41,382 nt of DNA, taken from Alphaproteobacteria bacterium. GTDB taxonomy: Bacteria > Pseudomonadota > Alphaproteobacteria > CAAGCB01 > CAG-977. The notes under the pieces were generated by a model. It was not told the origin of the DNA. It searched no databases and saw only the letters and a list, made by a program, of their open reading frames with translations. The first letter of the stretch is position 1. Each line of letters starts with the position of its first letter. Both the position numbers and the translations under genes were made by a program. The stretch is taken from the NCBI GenBank assembly GCA_017539865.1, contig JAFYCE010000024.1, forward strand, positions 1 to 41,382. Direction: 5' to 3'. This document shows, piece by piece, positions 1 to 7,760 of this stretch.

Positions 1-679
1 AATTCTTTTTCGTGTTCATTTTGCGGCACTCTTCTTCCGAAGAACACATTTTCATTGACGCCTGATTATGGCGCATCTGCTCCGCATCGCGAAAACGGCG
101 CGCTTCCGAACGGCGCTGCGCCATGGATATTTCCGAATCAACAACGAATTGAATGCCCGCGGACTGCAACGACATGAAAAAAGAGCATCCCGCCAAAACC
201 ACCCCGACGATTTGAAGTTTTGAAACGCCGAAAGCGGCAGCCTTTTCGCGAAGCGTATACGCCCCCCCGACCGCGCCGCCGACGACCAAAAGCATCAACA
301 GTTTTGAAAAGAACGACCCTTGAGCCGAAATTTCCGAAAACATCGATAACGCAACCAACGCGAAAATACCTATAAAGAAATAGGAAAACACAGGATATTT
401 CAGCAAAACCGAAGCGTCTTTTCTATACACAAACGCCGCACCGCCGGTCGAACCGAAAAACAAAGCCGTCAGCGCAAGCCTTCCCAAAGCCCCGAAAACG
501 GAAAATAATGCCAGATATAATAAAACGGCCGCCAAAACCCCGCCGTAAACGATACCGATACGCACGACCGCTTCTTTATTTTGCGACATCAATCCTTTAA
601 AATCGCCGTTCAGCAACAAATCAGCATCATTATCCGATAATAACAGAATCTCTTTGATTTTTTCCTGTAAATTCGACAT
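1..679 (-). CDS. Integral membrane protein of unknown function, C-terminus cut by window edge
   Basis: An open frame runs from an ATG at 679 to the left edge with no stop (226 codons visible). A GAGG lies 6 bases before this ATG; an in-frame ATG two codons earlier overlaps that GAGG and is less likely. Residues 1-38 are hydrophilic and acidic. Hydrophobic segments lie roughly at 39-60, 61-78, 96-113, 125-142 and 155-170. A charged tail follows, rich in Arg, Glu and Met, with Cys at about 212 and 218. I do not recognise a family. It lies about 40 bases downstream of smpB on the same strand, so it may be the third gene of a dapA-smpB transcript. The frame is convincing because codon use matches its neighbours and no stop occurs over 226 codons. 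Confidence 0.75.
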   Translation of the reverse strand, partial: MSNLQEKIKEILLLSDNDADLLLNGDFKGLMSQNKEAVVRIGIVYGGVLAAVLLYLALFSVFGALGRLALTALFFGSTGGAAFVYRKDASVLLKYPVFSYFFIGIFALVALSMFSEISAQGSFFSKLLMLLVVGGAVGGAYTLREKAAAFGVSKLQIVGVVLAGCSFFMSLQSAGIQFVVDSEISMAQRRSEARRFRDAEQMRHNQASMKMCSSEEECRKMNTKKN

Positions 680-721
680 TTTCATCCTCAAAAGTCTTTT
701 TTCTTTTTCGAAAATAACACT

Positions 722-1201
722 TCAGCCGTTTTTCAGCAACCGGCGTTTTTCCCGATCCCAATCACGTTTTTTAATGTCCTCCCGACGGTCGATCGTGTTT
801 TTGCCGACCCCTAAACCGATTTTCACCTTTGCAATTCCGCGCGCGTTAAAATACAGCTCCAACGGTATCAGCGTGTATCCTTTGCGTGCGACCGCACCGA
901 TCAAACGCTTCATTTCCTTTTTATGCAGCAGCAACTTGCGCGGACGGGCGGCCGAATGCGTCATATACCCGATCGAACCGTATTCCAAAATATTGGCGTT
1001 AATCAAATATAACGCACCGTTTTCCGCCGAAGCATAAGCTTCGTTTATGCTCGCGCGCCCCAATCGCAGGGATTTGACTTCCGCCCCCGTCAAAATCAAA
1101 CCGGCCTCAACGGTATCCTCAATCGCGTAATTGAAATGCGCTTTGCGGTTTCTGGCAACCGTCCCCGTACTGATCATCGTCGATTTTTTAGAAGAAGCCA
1201 T
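722..1201 (-). CDS. smpB: SsrA-binding protein SmpB
   Basis: SmpB binds tmRNA (SsrA) and delivers it to stalled ribosomes for trans-translation. The 159-residue length is typical. Visible family marks are the N-terminal NRKAHFNY stretch, GLILTGAEVKSLR, GRASINEAY and a C-terminal basic tail (DIKKRDWDREKRRLLKNG) that inserts into the mRNA channel. The first Met is used; a second Met at residue 9 is possible. Only two bases separate it from dapA upstream, so the two are probably co-transcribed. No tmRNA gene was recognised in the window. The identification is secure. Confidence 0.97.
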   Translation of the reverse strand: MASSKKSTMISTGTVARNRKAHFNYAIEDTVEAGLILTGAEVKSLRLGRASINEAYASAENGALYLINANILEYGSIGYMTHSAARPRKLLLHKKEMKRLIGAVARKGYTLIPLELYFNARGIAKVKIGLGVGKNTIDRREDIKKRDWDREKRRLLKNG

Positions 1202-1203
1202 CC

Positions 1204-2082
1204 CTACCCCGTAATTTTGACGGAACGCAACGCGTCACCGATTCTTTCCTTGGACGCTTCCGACGGTTCGCACAACGGTAAACGCAGCGTCCCGTCCCCG
1301 TATCCCAGCAAAGAAGCGGCATATTTGACCGGAGAGGGATTGGTTTCAATAAACATGACTTCGTGCAGCGGCCACAACAAATCCCGCAGGCGTTCAAGCT
1401 CCGCCCAGTTCTTTTCACGCCACGCCTTGTGCACGCCGGCACACAACGCCGGCGCAATATTCGCCGTCACGGAAACACAGCCGTCGCCGCCATGCGCTAA
1501 AAAAGCGACGATTGAAGCATCCTCCCCCGACAAAACGGAAAAATCCCGTTTCCGAACGGCCGCCCTGATTTTCAACGGACGCATAATATCCGGCGTAGCG
1601 TCTTTGATTCCCGCGATCCGCGGCAAAGCGGACAAACGGGCGATTGTGTCAACGTTTAAACTGACACCCGTCCGCCCCGGAACGTTGTATAAAATAATCG
1701 GCAAATCCGTAGCGTCATGCACGGCCGAATAATGCTCGAACAGCCCCTGCTGTGTCGGCTTGTTATAATACGGCGTCACAATCAAAGCCGCATCCGCCCC
1801 CACCGCTTTGGCAAACTGCGTATTTTCAATCACTTTTCGGGTATTGTTGCCGCCGGTTCCGACAATGACGGGAACACGCCCGCCGGCCGTTTTGATACAC
1901 AGCCGGACGACCTGTTCGTATTCCGCCGCCGTCATAACGGCACTTTCCCCCGTCGTTCCGCAAACGACCAAACCGTCAACACCCGCCGCTATCTGAAATT
2001 CCACCAGACGGACGAACGCTTCCTCGTCGATTTGCGCTTTGTTAAACGGCGTTATCAGAGCGGTATAAAGCCCCTTAAACAT
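1204..2082 (-). CDS. dapA: 4-hydroxy-tetrahydrodipicolinate synthase DapA
   Basis: DapA condenses pyruvate with aspartate semialdehyde, the first committed step toward diaminopimelate and lysine, in the cytoplasm. The 292 residues match the usual TIM-barrel length. GTTGES at 42-47 is the substrate-binding loop, Tyr132 in LYNVPGRTG is the proton-relay tyrosine, and Lys160 in GIKDATPD is the Schiff-base lysine. The start at 2082 is preceded by GGAGGAAGT, a strong ribosome site. It is the first gene of a minus-strand group with smpB and is divergent from the lytic transglycosylase across about 97 bases. Supplying diaminopimelate fits a peptidoglycan-containing Gram-negative cell. Confidence 0.97.
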   Translation of the reverse strand: MFKGLYTALITPFNKAQIDEEAFVRLVEFQIAAGVDGLVVCGTTGESAVMTAAEYEQVVRLCIKTAGGRVPVIVGTGGNNTRKVIENTQFAKAVGADAALIVTPYYNKPTQQGLFEHYSAVHDATDLPIILYNVPGRTGVSLNVDTIARLSALPRIAGIKDATPDIMRPLKIRAAVRKRDFSVLSGEDASIVAFLAHGGDGCVSVTANIAPALCAGVHKAWREKNWAELERLRDLLWPLHEVMFIETNPSPVKYAASLLGYGDGTLRLPLCEPSEASKERIGDALRSVKITG

Positions 2083-2179
2083 ACTTCCTCCAGAAAATAA
2101 CTTTTCAAATTAACCGTATCTTAAAAGAAATCTCGCAAAAATAAAAGCGGTATCTCGATTTTAGCGAAAGGAAAAAAGG

Positions 2180-4138
2180 GTGAAACGTTGCGTTTTGCTG
2201 ATAGGCTTTTTATCCGCCGGCTTTTTTGCACCATTTTCCCTTCAAGCCGGTGCGCCCGCCCCTCTTTATGTCAAAGCCGTCAAACAATCCGTCGCCCAGG
2301 ACTATGACGCCGCCATGGAAAGCGCAAAATCCGCGGCCGATCCCCTTTTGATCAAGCTGGTTGAATGGTTCCGTCTGACCGATTCAAAACAGGATACCGA
2401 TTTCCGTCAGGCCGAACGGTTTATTAAAAAAAATCCAAATTGGCCGCGCGTTTATCTGATACGCAGAAATGCCGAACGCGATATTCTGGAAAACGGCACC
2501 AAAAAAGAATTGGAAACATGGTTCAAGCAATATCCGCCCGTTTCCCCCGCCGCCGTTCTGGCGTACGCGGATTTACTGCTGGCGCAGAAAGATTGGGAAA
2601 AAGCCGTTCCCATGTTGCATTCCCTTTGGGACAAAGGGGATTTGTCAGCTGAAGATACTGCCTTAGTCATGGAAAAATTGACTTTTTTGCTGGATGAACG
2701 CGACTTTCAAAACCGCATCCGAAAATTACTGAATGATCGCAAACCCGCTCAGGCGCGAAAGTTTTTTCCTTTTATCGGCGAAGACGAACGCCGTCTGGCG
2801 CAAACGCGGACGGATCTGATTACCAATTCTCCGCAGGCTAAAAAAGAATTGAAAGAGCTGCCCCCTTCACAGCAAAAAGACGCCGATCTGTTATTTGATC
2901 AGGTTCGCTGGCTGAGAATAAATAAAAAATATTCTTCAGCCGCAAAATTATTGGAAAAAATTCCGGCGGAAAAGCAAAACGCTTCCCGTTGGTGGACGGA
3001 AAAATCGGCTTTGATCCGGCAGTTCCTGTCGGAAGAAGATTATCAAAGCGCATACGATTTAGCTAAAAACCATCATTTGACCGAAGGATCGGCGGATTTC
3101 GCCGACGCGGAATGGACCGCCGGCTGGATCGCTTTGCGCAATCTGAAAAAGAAAAAAAACGCCGTTGAACATTTTAAAAAAATGCTCGGCTCCGTTTCCT
3201 CCCCCCTCAGCGTCGCCCGCGGTGAGTATTGGTTGGGCCGCACTTACGAAGAAATGAACAAAGCCGCACAAGCGGAAGCTTACTATAAAAACGCCGCCAA
3301 AAAACATACGACCATATACGGCCAGCTGGCTTCAGAAAAACTGAATAAAAAAAACAGCGTCTCTTTTCCTTTATCCGACCGGAAAGAACCCGCCCCGCAG
3401 CTGATCGACAAGCTGAAAAAATCGGATATGTATAACGCCATGAAAGTGTTGGAAAACGCAGAACAGCACGAAACGGCCGAACTGTTTGCCACCCGATTGT
3501 TCCTGAACGCTTCGTCTGCAGAAGAGATAACCGCTTTGGCCTATCTCGTCGCAACAGACCTGAAACGCGAAGATATGGCGGTCACTATCGCCAGACGCGC
3601 CCGCCAAAACGGAATCGACATCGCTTCTCTAGGTTATCCCGTTTGGGATCTGAAACATGACGAACGCACGGAAACCGCGTTGATCCTGTCCATCATCCGG
3701 CAGGAAAGCAGCTTTTCCCCTTATGCCGTTTCCTCCGCCGGCGCACGCGGGTTAATGCAAATCATGCCCGCGACAGCCAAACAGGTCGCCCGAAAAAAAC
3801 GCAAAGCCTTTTCCGTTCACGAATTAAACAGCAATCCCGACTTTAATGTGGAATTGGGCAGTACTTACTTCGCCGACCTGCTGAAACGGTTCAACGGCTC
3901 CTATATTCTGGCCATCGCCGCTTATAACGCCGGCCCGACAAATGTGAACAAATGGCTGAAATCAATCGGAAATCCGCAGGAAAATATGGATCCCATCGAT
4001 TGGATCGAACGCATCCCCTTCAATGAAACACGCAATTACGTCCAGCGCGTTTTAGAAAATCTGCACATTTACAGACGATACTTGAACTACCCCGAAACAG
4101 AGCTGTCCAATTGGGTACAAAAAGAAGCGGAAAATTAA
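2180..4138 (+). CDS. Soluble lytic murein transglycosylase (Slt70 family)
   Basis: This periplasmic enzyme cleaves the MurNAc-GlcNAc bond of peptidoglycan to leave 1,6-anhydromuropeptides. It starts with GTG at 2180, preceded by GAAAGGAAAAAAGG. Residues 1-23 form a signal peptide (KRCVLLIGFLSAGFFAPFSLQA). A long alpha-helical region of repeats follows, as in the Slt70 doughnut. The catalytic GH23 domain is C-terminal: Glu509 in RQESSF is the acid, followed by SSAGARGLMQIMPATA, AAYNAGP and a NETRNYVQRV motif. The 652-residue length fits Slt70-type enzymes. It overlaps the convergent membrane gene downstream by four bases, with no terminator between them. Confidence 0.93.
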   Translation: MKRCVLLIGFLSAGFFAPFSLQAGAPAPLYVKAVKQSVAQDYDAAMESAKSAADPLLIKLVEWFRLTDSKQDTDFRQAERFIKKNPNWPRVYLIRRNAERDILENGTKKELETWFKQYPPVSPAAVLAYADLLLAQKDWEKAVPMLHSLWDKGDLSAEDTALVMEKLTFLLDERDFQNRIRKLLNDRKPAQARKFFPFIGEDERRLAQTRTDLITNSPQAKKELKELPPSQQKDADLLFDQVRWLRINKKYSSAAKLLEKIPAEKQNASRWWTEKSALIRQFLSEEDYQSAYDLAKNHHLTEGSADFADAEWTAGWIALRNLKKKKNAVEHFKKMLGSVSSPLSVARGEYWLGRTYEEMNKAAQAEAYYKNAAKKHTTIYGQLASEKLNKKNSVSFPLSDRKEPAPQLIDKLKKSDMYNAMKVLENAEQHETAELFATRLFLNASSAEEITALAYLVATDLKREDMAVTIARRARQNGIDIASLGYPVWDLKHDERTETALILSIIRQESSFSPYAVSSAGARGLMQIMPATAKQVARKKRKAFSVHELNSNPDFNVELGSTYFADLLKRFNGSYILAIAAYNAGPTNVNKWLKSIGNPQENMDPIDWIERIPFNETRNYVQRVLENLHIYRRYLNYPETELSNWVQKEAEN

Positions 4139-4632
4139 AGTTTTTCCCGCTTTTCCGCAGGCTTTAAATAATGCGCGGGTATTTTCCACTTCGTTGCGAC
4201 CTGCCGAACCAACGGATCCGAAACATTTTCAAACCGCCACCCTTTTTTCAGCAGCCGCTCCACCGCCCAACGGTTGGCTTTGACCGACAATAAAACGACG
4301 ACTGCGACCAATAAATATCCGATGACCGTTTCGAACGGACCGGATGCCTGCTGCATGGCGGCTTCGTATTCCGCCACAGTCCTTGCCGATAAAATCCGGT
4401 TTACCATCCGGTAAAAAAAGACAAACTGAACCGTCGACAAAAAGAACAAACTCCACGCCCATCCCCACAGACGTTTAAAAAACAACGGCAACCCGAAAAA
4501 ACTGCCTAACAACAAAATCTGTAAATTAAAACCGACCGCCATGTCCAGTCTTTCATCCGTATCGGAATCGACCAACCGTAATCGGGGAGCCTTGGTCACA
4601 CCGAAAAATATGAATTTAAGAAAATCTTTCAT
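4135..4632 (-). CDS. Small integral membrane protein, possibly DUF2628-like
   Basis: A protein of about 165 residues with hydrophobic segments near residues 33-50, 55-76 and 105-122, and a soluble C-terminus (RWAVERLLKKGWRFENV...). The arrangement of an N-terminal segment, then FGLPLFFKRLWGWAW, then a hydrophilic tail reminds me of DUF2628-type proteins, but I cannot confirm this. I chose the ATG at 4632 because GGCGG lies 6 bases upstream; an in-frame ATG at 4653 has no ribosome site at a normal distance. Its last four bases overlap the convergent transglycosylase gene. Function unknown. Confidence 0.78.
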   Translation of the reverse strand: MKDFLKFIFFGVTKAPRLRLVDSDTDERLDMAVGFNLQILLLGSFFGLPLFFKRLWGWAWSLFFLSTVQFVFFYRMVNRILSARTVAEYEAAMQQASGPFETVIGYLLVAVVVLLSVKANRWAVERLLKKGWRFENVSDPLVRQVATKWKIPAHYLKPAEKREKL

Positions 4633-4694
4633 CACACACCGCCGTTTAAACATCCGCTACAGCATATATACCCCAAAAAAGCGGCCGGCTCAAA

Positions 4695-5156
4695 TCATCT
4701 TTTTGCCCTTTCACCATCATAGAAAACGGCCAATTTATCCAACATTATGTTGATGGCTTTATAAACCATCCGATACGTCCTTTTCGAACCGTGATTCAAA
4801 ACGGGATATTTAACGATAAAATCTGCGACATTCAGCTCGTCCCGCAAGAAATGAAGCGCATAAACGCCGAACGGGGAAATCGATTTCAACGCCCGCAGAT
4901 ATCGATCCGCCGCATCACAACGAAAGTCATCCGCTCCGTTTTTTGAGCATCCGTCCGTTACAAACAATTTGTCATAATTCGTCGTCGTTCTTTGAGAAAA
5001 AACGGAATTTTTGAAATCGTTCGCAAACAACATTCCCGCCCGTAATCTGTTTTCGGCGGCGGGAAAGCTTCCCAGTTTTCCCTTTTCATATAATTTCGTT
5101 AGAAAAGAACGATTTCGCTTTCTTTTCACAAAGGCGTCACACATCGGTTTTTCCAT
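4695..5156 (-). CDS. DUF6456-like small protein
   Basis: A basic protein of 153 residues. The pattern of an N-terminal AAENRLRAG stretch, a central RYLRALKSI segment and a C-terminal LDKLAVFY helix resembles DUF6456, a domain known from alphaproteobacteria and often attached to a helix-turn-helix. The similarity is by eye and the function of that family is not established. The start at 5156 is preceded by AAAGGAAAGGATAACGG; an upstream in-frame ATG at 5201 lacks such a site. It is transcribed divergently from the XRE regulator at 5303. The 146-base gap carries repeated ATCACAAT boxes, so the pair may be co-regulated. Confidence 0.75.
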   Translation of the reverse strand: MEKPMCDAFVKRKRNRSFLTKLYEKGKLGSFPAAENRLRAGMLFANDFKNSVFSQRTTTNYDKLFVTDGCSKNGADDFRCDAADRYLRALKSISPFGVYALHFLRDELNVADFIVKYPVLNHGSKRTYRMVYKAINIMLDKLAVFYDGERAKR

Positions 5157-5196
5157 ATCCGTTATCCTTTCCTTTTGTTTTGACAGAATTATTTTT

Positions 5197-5251
5197 ATCA
5201 CAATACGTCATCACAATCAATAACAATTAGTTAATTTTATTCCGTGATAAA
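5197..5251. promoter_or_regulatory. Candidate operator boxes between DUF6456-like and XRE genes
   Basis: ATCACAAT occurs twice as a direct repeat at 5197-5204 and 5210-5217 (13-base period). TTTATCAC at 5194-5201 is matched in inverted orientation by GTGATAAA at 5244-5251. The boxes sit between divergent start codons, where an XRE-type repressor often binds to control itself and its neighbour. Binding is inferred, not shown. Confidence 0.4.
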
Positions 5252-5266
5252 CTATGCCAATATAAT
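5238..5266 (+). promoter_or_regulatory. Probable promoter of the XRE gene
   Basis: A perfect -10 hexamer TATAAT lies at 5261-5266, 37 bases before the XRE start codon. The -35 is weak: TTATTC-like sequence at 5237-5242 gives an 18-base spacer. The candidate operator half GTGATAAA lies inside the spacer, which would suit repression. Confidence 0.45.
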
Positions 5267-5302
5267 GGAATTGTTTTTCCTGCCAAAGAACAGAGGCTGA
5301 AT

Positions 5303-5704
5303 ATGATCGGGGAACGTTTACATCAAAGGATTTCTGAATTGGGGTTAACCCAGCAACGCGCCGCGGATCAGCTTGAAATCAGTCAAAGCAGGCTGAATCA
5401 ATATTTAAAGAACAAACGGGAACCGGATGCTCAGATGTTCTGCAGAATTTGCAGGACTTTTTCCGTTTCGCCGAACTGGCTGTACGGATTTGAAGACGGC
5501 TCCCCCGCAGAAGCGCCGAAAATTGATAAATCCGCATTGGAAACAGCCGTTCTATTTCTGAAAAAATACGAAGAAAAACATCATAAATCCTTTTCCGCCG
5601 AAAAATCGGCTCGCATCATAACCGTCGCATACGATATCATCATATCGGAATCGGCGGAAAATGCGCAAAAAGCGATGGAATGGATAATAGAGGCCGCCGC
5701 ATGA
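5303..5704 (+). CDS. XRE-family helix-turn-helix transcriptional regulator
   Basis: A 133-residue DNA-binding protein. Residues 1-60 form a Cro/C1-type domain: IGERLHQRISELGLTQQRAADQL is helices 1-2, and EISQSRLNQYLKNKREPD is the recognition helix and following turn, ending with FSVSPNWLYGF as in phage and chromosomal XRE proteins. The C-terminal half is helical and has no recognised peptidase or ligand-binding motif. AGAGG precedes the ATG. The stop overlaps the next start in an ATGA, so the downstream small membrane ORF is probably translationally coupled. A regulator of itself, the divergent gene and the coupled ORF is the likely role. Confidence 0.9.
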   Translation: MIGERLHQRISELGLTQQRAADQLEISQSRLNQYLKNKREPDAQMFCRICRTFSVSPNWLYGFEDGSPAEAPKIDKSALETAVLFLKKYEEKHHKSFSAEKSARIITVAYDIIISESAENAQKAMEWIIEAAA

Positions 5705-5967
5705 TAACACAAGACAATCGCCCGCAGCCGGATTCTCCGGAACGCAAAATTGATTTTTTAAACAGTTTATTGCATGACGATTTTACACCTTCAACGGCAA
5801 CGACGGAAACTTCTGTTCCGAAAAAAGATAAAGATAAAATAATCTTTATTTCCGTAAACGGAAACAACAACGTTGTTTCTACAGAAAAATCGCAATACTC
5901 CGCCCGAGGATTCGGGAAAAAAGTGTCTTTTGCCGTTATTCTCTTTGTTTGTTCGCTCTTTTTTTAA
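5701..5967 (+). CDS. Small protein with C-terminal membrane segment; probably 5' part of a frameshifted gene
   Basis: Starts at the ATGA overlap with the XRE gene and encodes 88 residues. The N-terminal half is polar, then comes KIIFISVNGNNNVVS and a hydrophobic C-terminus (VSFAVILFVCSLFF) that ends abruptly at TAA. Just before the stop lies a run of seven T (5959-5965). One extra T, or a -1 slip on TTT-TAA, would join this frame to the one ending at 6218, placing the membrane segment mid-protein. I therefore think this is the front part of a longer protein of about 172 residues. No known function; the position suggests work with the XRE regulator. Confidence 0.6.
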   Translation: MITQDNRPQPDSPERKIDFLNSLLHDDFTPSTATTETSVPKKDKDKIIFISVNGNNNVVSTEKSQYSARGFGKKVSFAVILFVCSLFF

Positions 5968-6218
5968 ACCACCACTCTATCCGTGATTTAAAAGAACCTA
6001 CATACACAACCAATAATTGTATTGTTTCCGTTCCGGAATCGGACGCCCTTCGCCGGCAGGTCAAACTTTTGGCACAGCAACAAAATCAACGAACAAACGC
6101 CGTTTGGACGGAACTGAAAAGGCAATTTCATTTTCATTCGTATAAAACGCTGGATTGCCGGCAGATGGCTGAAATCCAAATCTATATAAAAGAAAAAATG
6201 AAACAAAAAAGCGAATAA
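5949..6218 (+). CDS. Downstream frame of the same split gene; C-terminus resembles ORF6C-like phage domain
   Basis: This frame overlaps the end of the preceding ORF in the -1 frame. The first Met (5949) has no ribosome site and sits inside the coding sequence of the previous membrane segment, so independent initiation is unlikely. The useful part begins after the T7 run: NHHSIRDLKEP, then SVPESDALRRQVKLLAQQQ and a C-terminal helix set (TNAVWTELKRQFHFHSYKTL...EIQIYI). The latter resembles the helical tail of ORF6C/antirepressor-type phage proteins, in which a W-x-E-L-x-x-x-F helix precedes a short SY-containing turn. The match is by eye. It is best read together with 5701-5967 as one gene. Confidence 0.5.
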   Translation: MFALFLNHHSIRDLKEPTYTTNNCIVSVPESDALRRQVKLLAQQQNQRTNAVWTELKRQFHFHSYKTLDCRQMAEIQIYIKEKMKQKSE

Positions 6219-6297
6219 AAACGCATCATAGCCGTTTCATTATAAATCAAAAGCCATCATGACAAAGAAAAACAGGACTGTAACATAGCTTCTTATG

Positions 6298-6326
6298 AAA
6301 CGTTTTCAAAAAAGGTAAAACGTTTT
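6298..6326. promoter_or_regulatory. Paired palindromes upstream of the outer-membrane barrel gene
   Basis: The palindrome AAACGTTT at 6298-6305 and AAAACGTTTT at 6317-6326 are centred 20 bases apart, about two helical turns. A second short palindrome, ACATATATGT, follows at about 6331-6340, and an AT-rich stretch that could hold a -10 lies before the gene at 6363. This arrangement suits an operator, but the cognate regulator is unknown. Confidence 0.35.
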
Positions 6327-6362
6327 TCGTACATATATGTATTATTTTAAAAGGAGAAAACT

Positions 6363-6908
6363 ATGCTGCTTAAAAAAGTTCTTTTAGGAACGATCGCTTC
6401 CGTTTTTGCTTTATCCGCTTTTACTTCGACTGCAAAAGCTCAATCCCCTTGCGGTGACAGCCCCTACATGGCCATCAGAACGGGAGTGGCGATGATTAAA
6501 AACCACATTCATAAAAACGCATGGGAAGGAAGCGCCGCCGTCGGTATGCAGTTAAATCAGTTCCGTTCGGAATTCGAATACACTTTCCGTGACGGCATAA
6601 AAGGCCATTCTCAGGGATTGGAACACAAAGTTAAAACCATGAGCATGATGATCAACGGATATTACGATATTGATACAGGATCGGCTCTTCGTCCGTACGT
6701 GAATCTGGGAATCGGGGCTTCCAGATTGAAATTGGAAGAAAATCCTCGTAATACGAAAAAAGATTATAAATTTTCATGGGGCGGCGGCGTCGGTATGGGA
6801 TACGACATCACGCAGAGTGTCGCTCTTGATTTGGGATACCGTTTCTTGGATCTGGGCGAGCAAATCAAGTCCAATGAATTTTATACCGGATTAAGATTTG
6901 CTTTCTGA
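6363..6908 (+). CDS. Outer-membrane beta-barrel protein (OMP_b-brl type)
   Basis: A 181-residue exported protein. Residues 1-27 form a signal peptide with an AKAQ cleavage site. The mature part has alternating strands with glycine-aromatic turns (GSAAVGMQLNQFRSEFEYTF, MMINGYYDIDT, RPYVNLGIGASRLK, FSWGGGVGMGYDIT, ALDLGYRFLDLG) and ends in FYTGLRFAF, the terminal phenylalanine being a BAM recognition signal. This suggests an eight-stranded barrel like the Opa/OmpA-type small porin-like proteins. AAAAGGAG precedes the start. A strong terminator follows directly, so it is a single-gene unit. Substrate or ligand cannot be told. Confidence 0.87.
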   Translation: MLLKKVLLGTIASVFALSAFTSTAKAQSPCGDSPYMAIRTGVAMIKNHIHKNAWEGSAAVGMQLNQFRSEFEYTFRDGIKGHSQGLEHKVKTMSMMINGYYDIDTGSALRPYVNLGIGASRLKLEENPRNTKKDYKFSWGGGVGMGYDITQSVALDLGYRFLDLGEQIKSNEFYTGLRFAF

Positions 6909-6922
6909 GTCTTCTTGATACG

Positions 6923-6957
6923 AAAAGCCGGAAATCGCCCTTTTCCGGCTTTTTTTT
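6923..6957 (+). terminator. Rho-independent terminator after the barrel gene
   Basis: AAAAGCCGGAAA (6923-6934) pairs with TTTCCGGCTTTT (6942-6953) around a seven-base loop and runs into a T tract. It ends 15-50 bases after the stop of the outer-membrane gene. Confidence 0.88.
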
Positions 6958-6966
6958 CATTTCTAT

Positions 6967-7004
6967 TTGACTTTTTCCTTCAGTTATATAACATATCGTT
7001 ATAT
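6967..7004 (+). promoter_or_regulatory. Candidate promoter/operator of the 82-residue orphan gene
   Basis: TTGACT at 6967-6972 could be a -35. Downstream is a perfect inverted repeat, ATATAAC (6986-6992) and GTTATAT (6998-7004), with a five-base spacer, overlapping where a -10 would fall. The exact -10 is not clear, since TATAAC gives too short a spacer. Confidence 0.35.
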
Positions 7005-7023
7005 TCAGATTGAAGAGAAGGTT

Positions 7024-7272
7024 ATGTCCGCTCAGAATACCGAAACACTTCTGTTGATTTTAGAAAAAGAAGCCGATTTTGAAAAAGAGATCCGACGCCT
7101 GACGGCTTTAATCGAATCAAACAGACTGACCGATGTTATGATTGACTATCTGGCGGGATTGGACGATTTAAAGAATGACCTTCTGCTTCCCGCCCGAAAA
7201 GAAAGCTTTGAAAATGAAGTTCCGGCCTCTTCGGTCATAGCCGACAAGTATTGGTATCTCAGCCGCGTTTAG
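7024..7272 (+). CDS. Small hypothetical protein
   Basis: 82 residues, starting at the ATG preceded by GAAGAGAAGG; an upstream in-frame ATG at 6967 overlaps the terminator region and lacks a ribosome site. The N-terminal part is helical and charged (LLLILEKEADFEKEIRRLTALIESN), probably a coiled coil, followed by an amphipathic segment and a C-terminal KYWYLSRV. No signal peptide or membrane segment. It ends four bases into the convergent neighbour. I do not recognise the family; size and composition suggest a small cytoplasmic adaptor or structural protein, but no function is supported. Confidence 0.65.
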   Translation: MSAQNTETLLLILEKEADFEKEIRRLTALIESNRLTDVMIDYLAGLDDLKNDLLLPARKESFENEVPASSVIADKYWYLSRV

Positions 7273-7634
7273 GCTGAATGCGGCAAAGCTTCCGCCAAAG
7301 AATTTTCTTCCGAAACGATCTGTTCCTGTGACAAAACCACATTTTCGATTTTTGTAACCGGCACTTCATATTGCTGAACGATTTCGGAAGAATCCTCCGG
7401 TGTTTCCAGAAAGCGCACCTTCCGGGATTTATCCAACACGGAAGCAAACCCCTCGAACAAATCATCCAACAAAATCAACTGCCCCGGACGACGAAGCAAA
7501 AAAATCTGCCCCTTTTCATCATACAAAAAACGGGGATTAAGAGGAATTCCTTCGTACAGCTTGATTGTAAAGCCTAAAACACCGTCCGAATCACGGAAAA
7601 CAAAATAATTTTTATCTTGGATAATTTTTCGCAT
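7269..7634 (-). CDS. Hypothetical 121-residue protein
   Basis: A soluble protein with a beta-rich N-terminal half (KNYFVFRDSDGVLGFTIKLYEG...RFLYDEKGQIFLLRRPGQLILLDDL) and an acidic C-terminus ending SLAEALPHSA. The start at 7634 follows ACAGGATGAAAAT; an AT-rich region with possible promoter elements lies further upstream. It converges on the small gene before it with a four-base overlap. No family recognised, no signal peptide, no membrane segment and no catalytic motif seen. Confidence 0.68.
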   Translation of the reverse strand: MRKIIQDKNYFVFRDSDGVLGFTIKLYEGIPLNPRFLYDEKGQIFLLRRPGQLILLDDLFEGFASVLDKSRKVRFLETPEDSSEIVQQYEVPVTKIENVVLSQEQIVSEENSLAEALPHSA

Positions 7635-7760
7635 ATTTTCATCCTGTTGTCATTATTTTGATTATGACATTACATCTTTAATAATTAGTTACCGTTTACA
7701 TTTTCTTTGCCTTTTTCCTCGAAACCGATTATCAGAAAAAAAGAAAGGAAAATACCCGTC

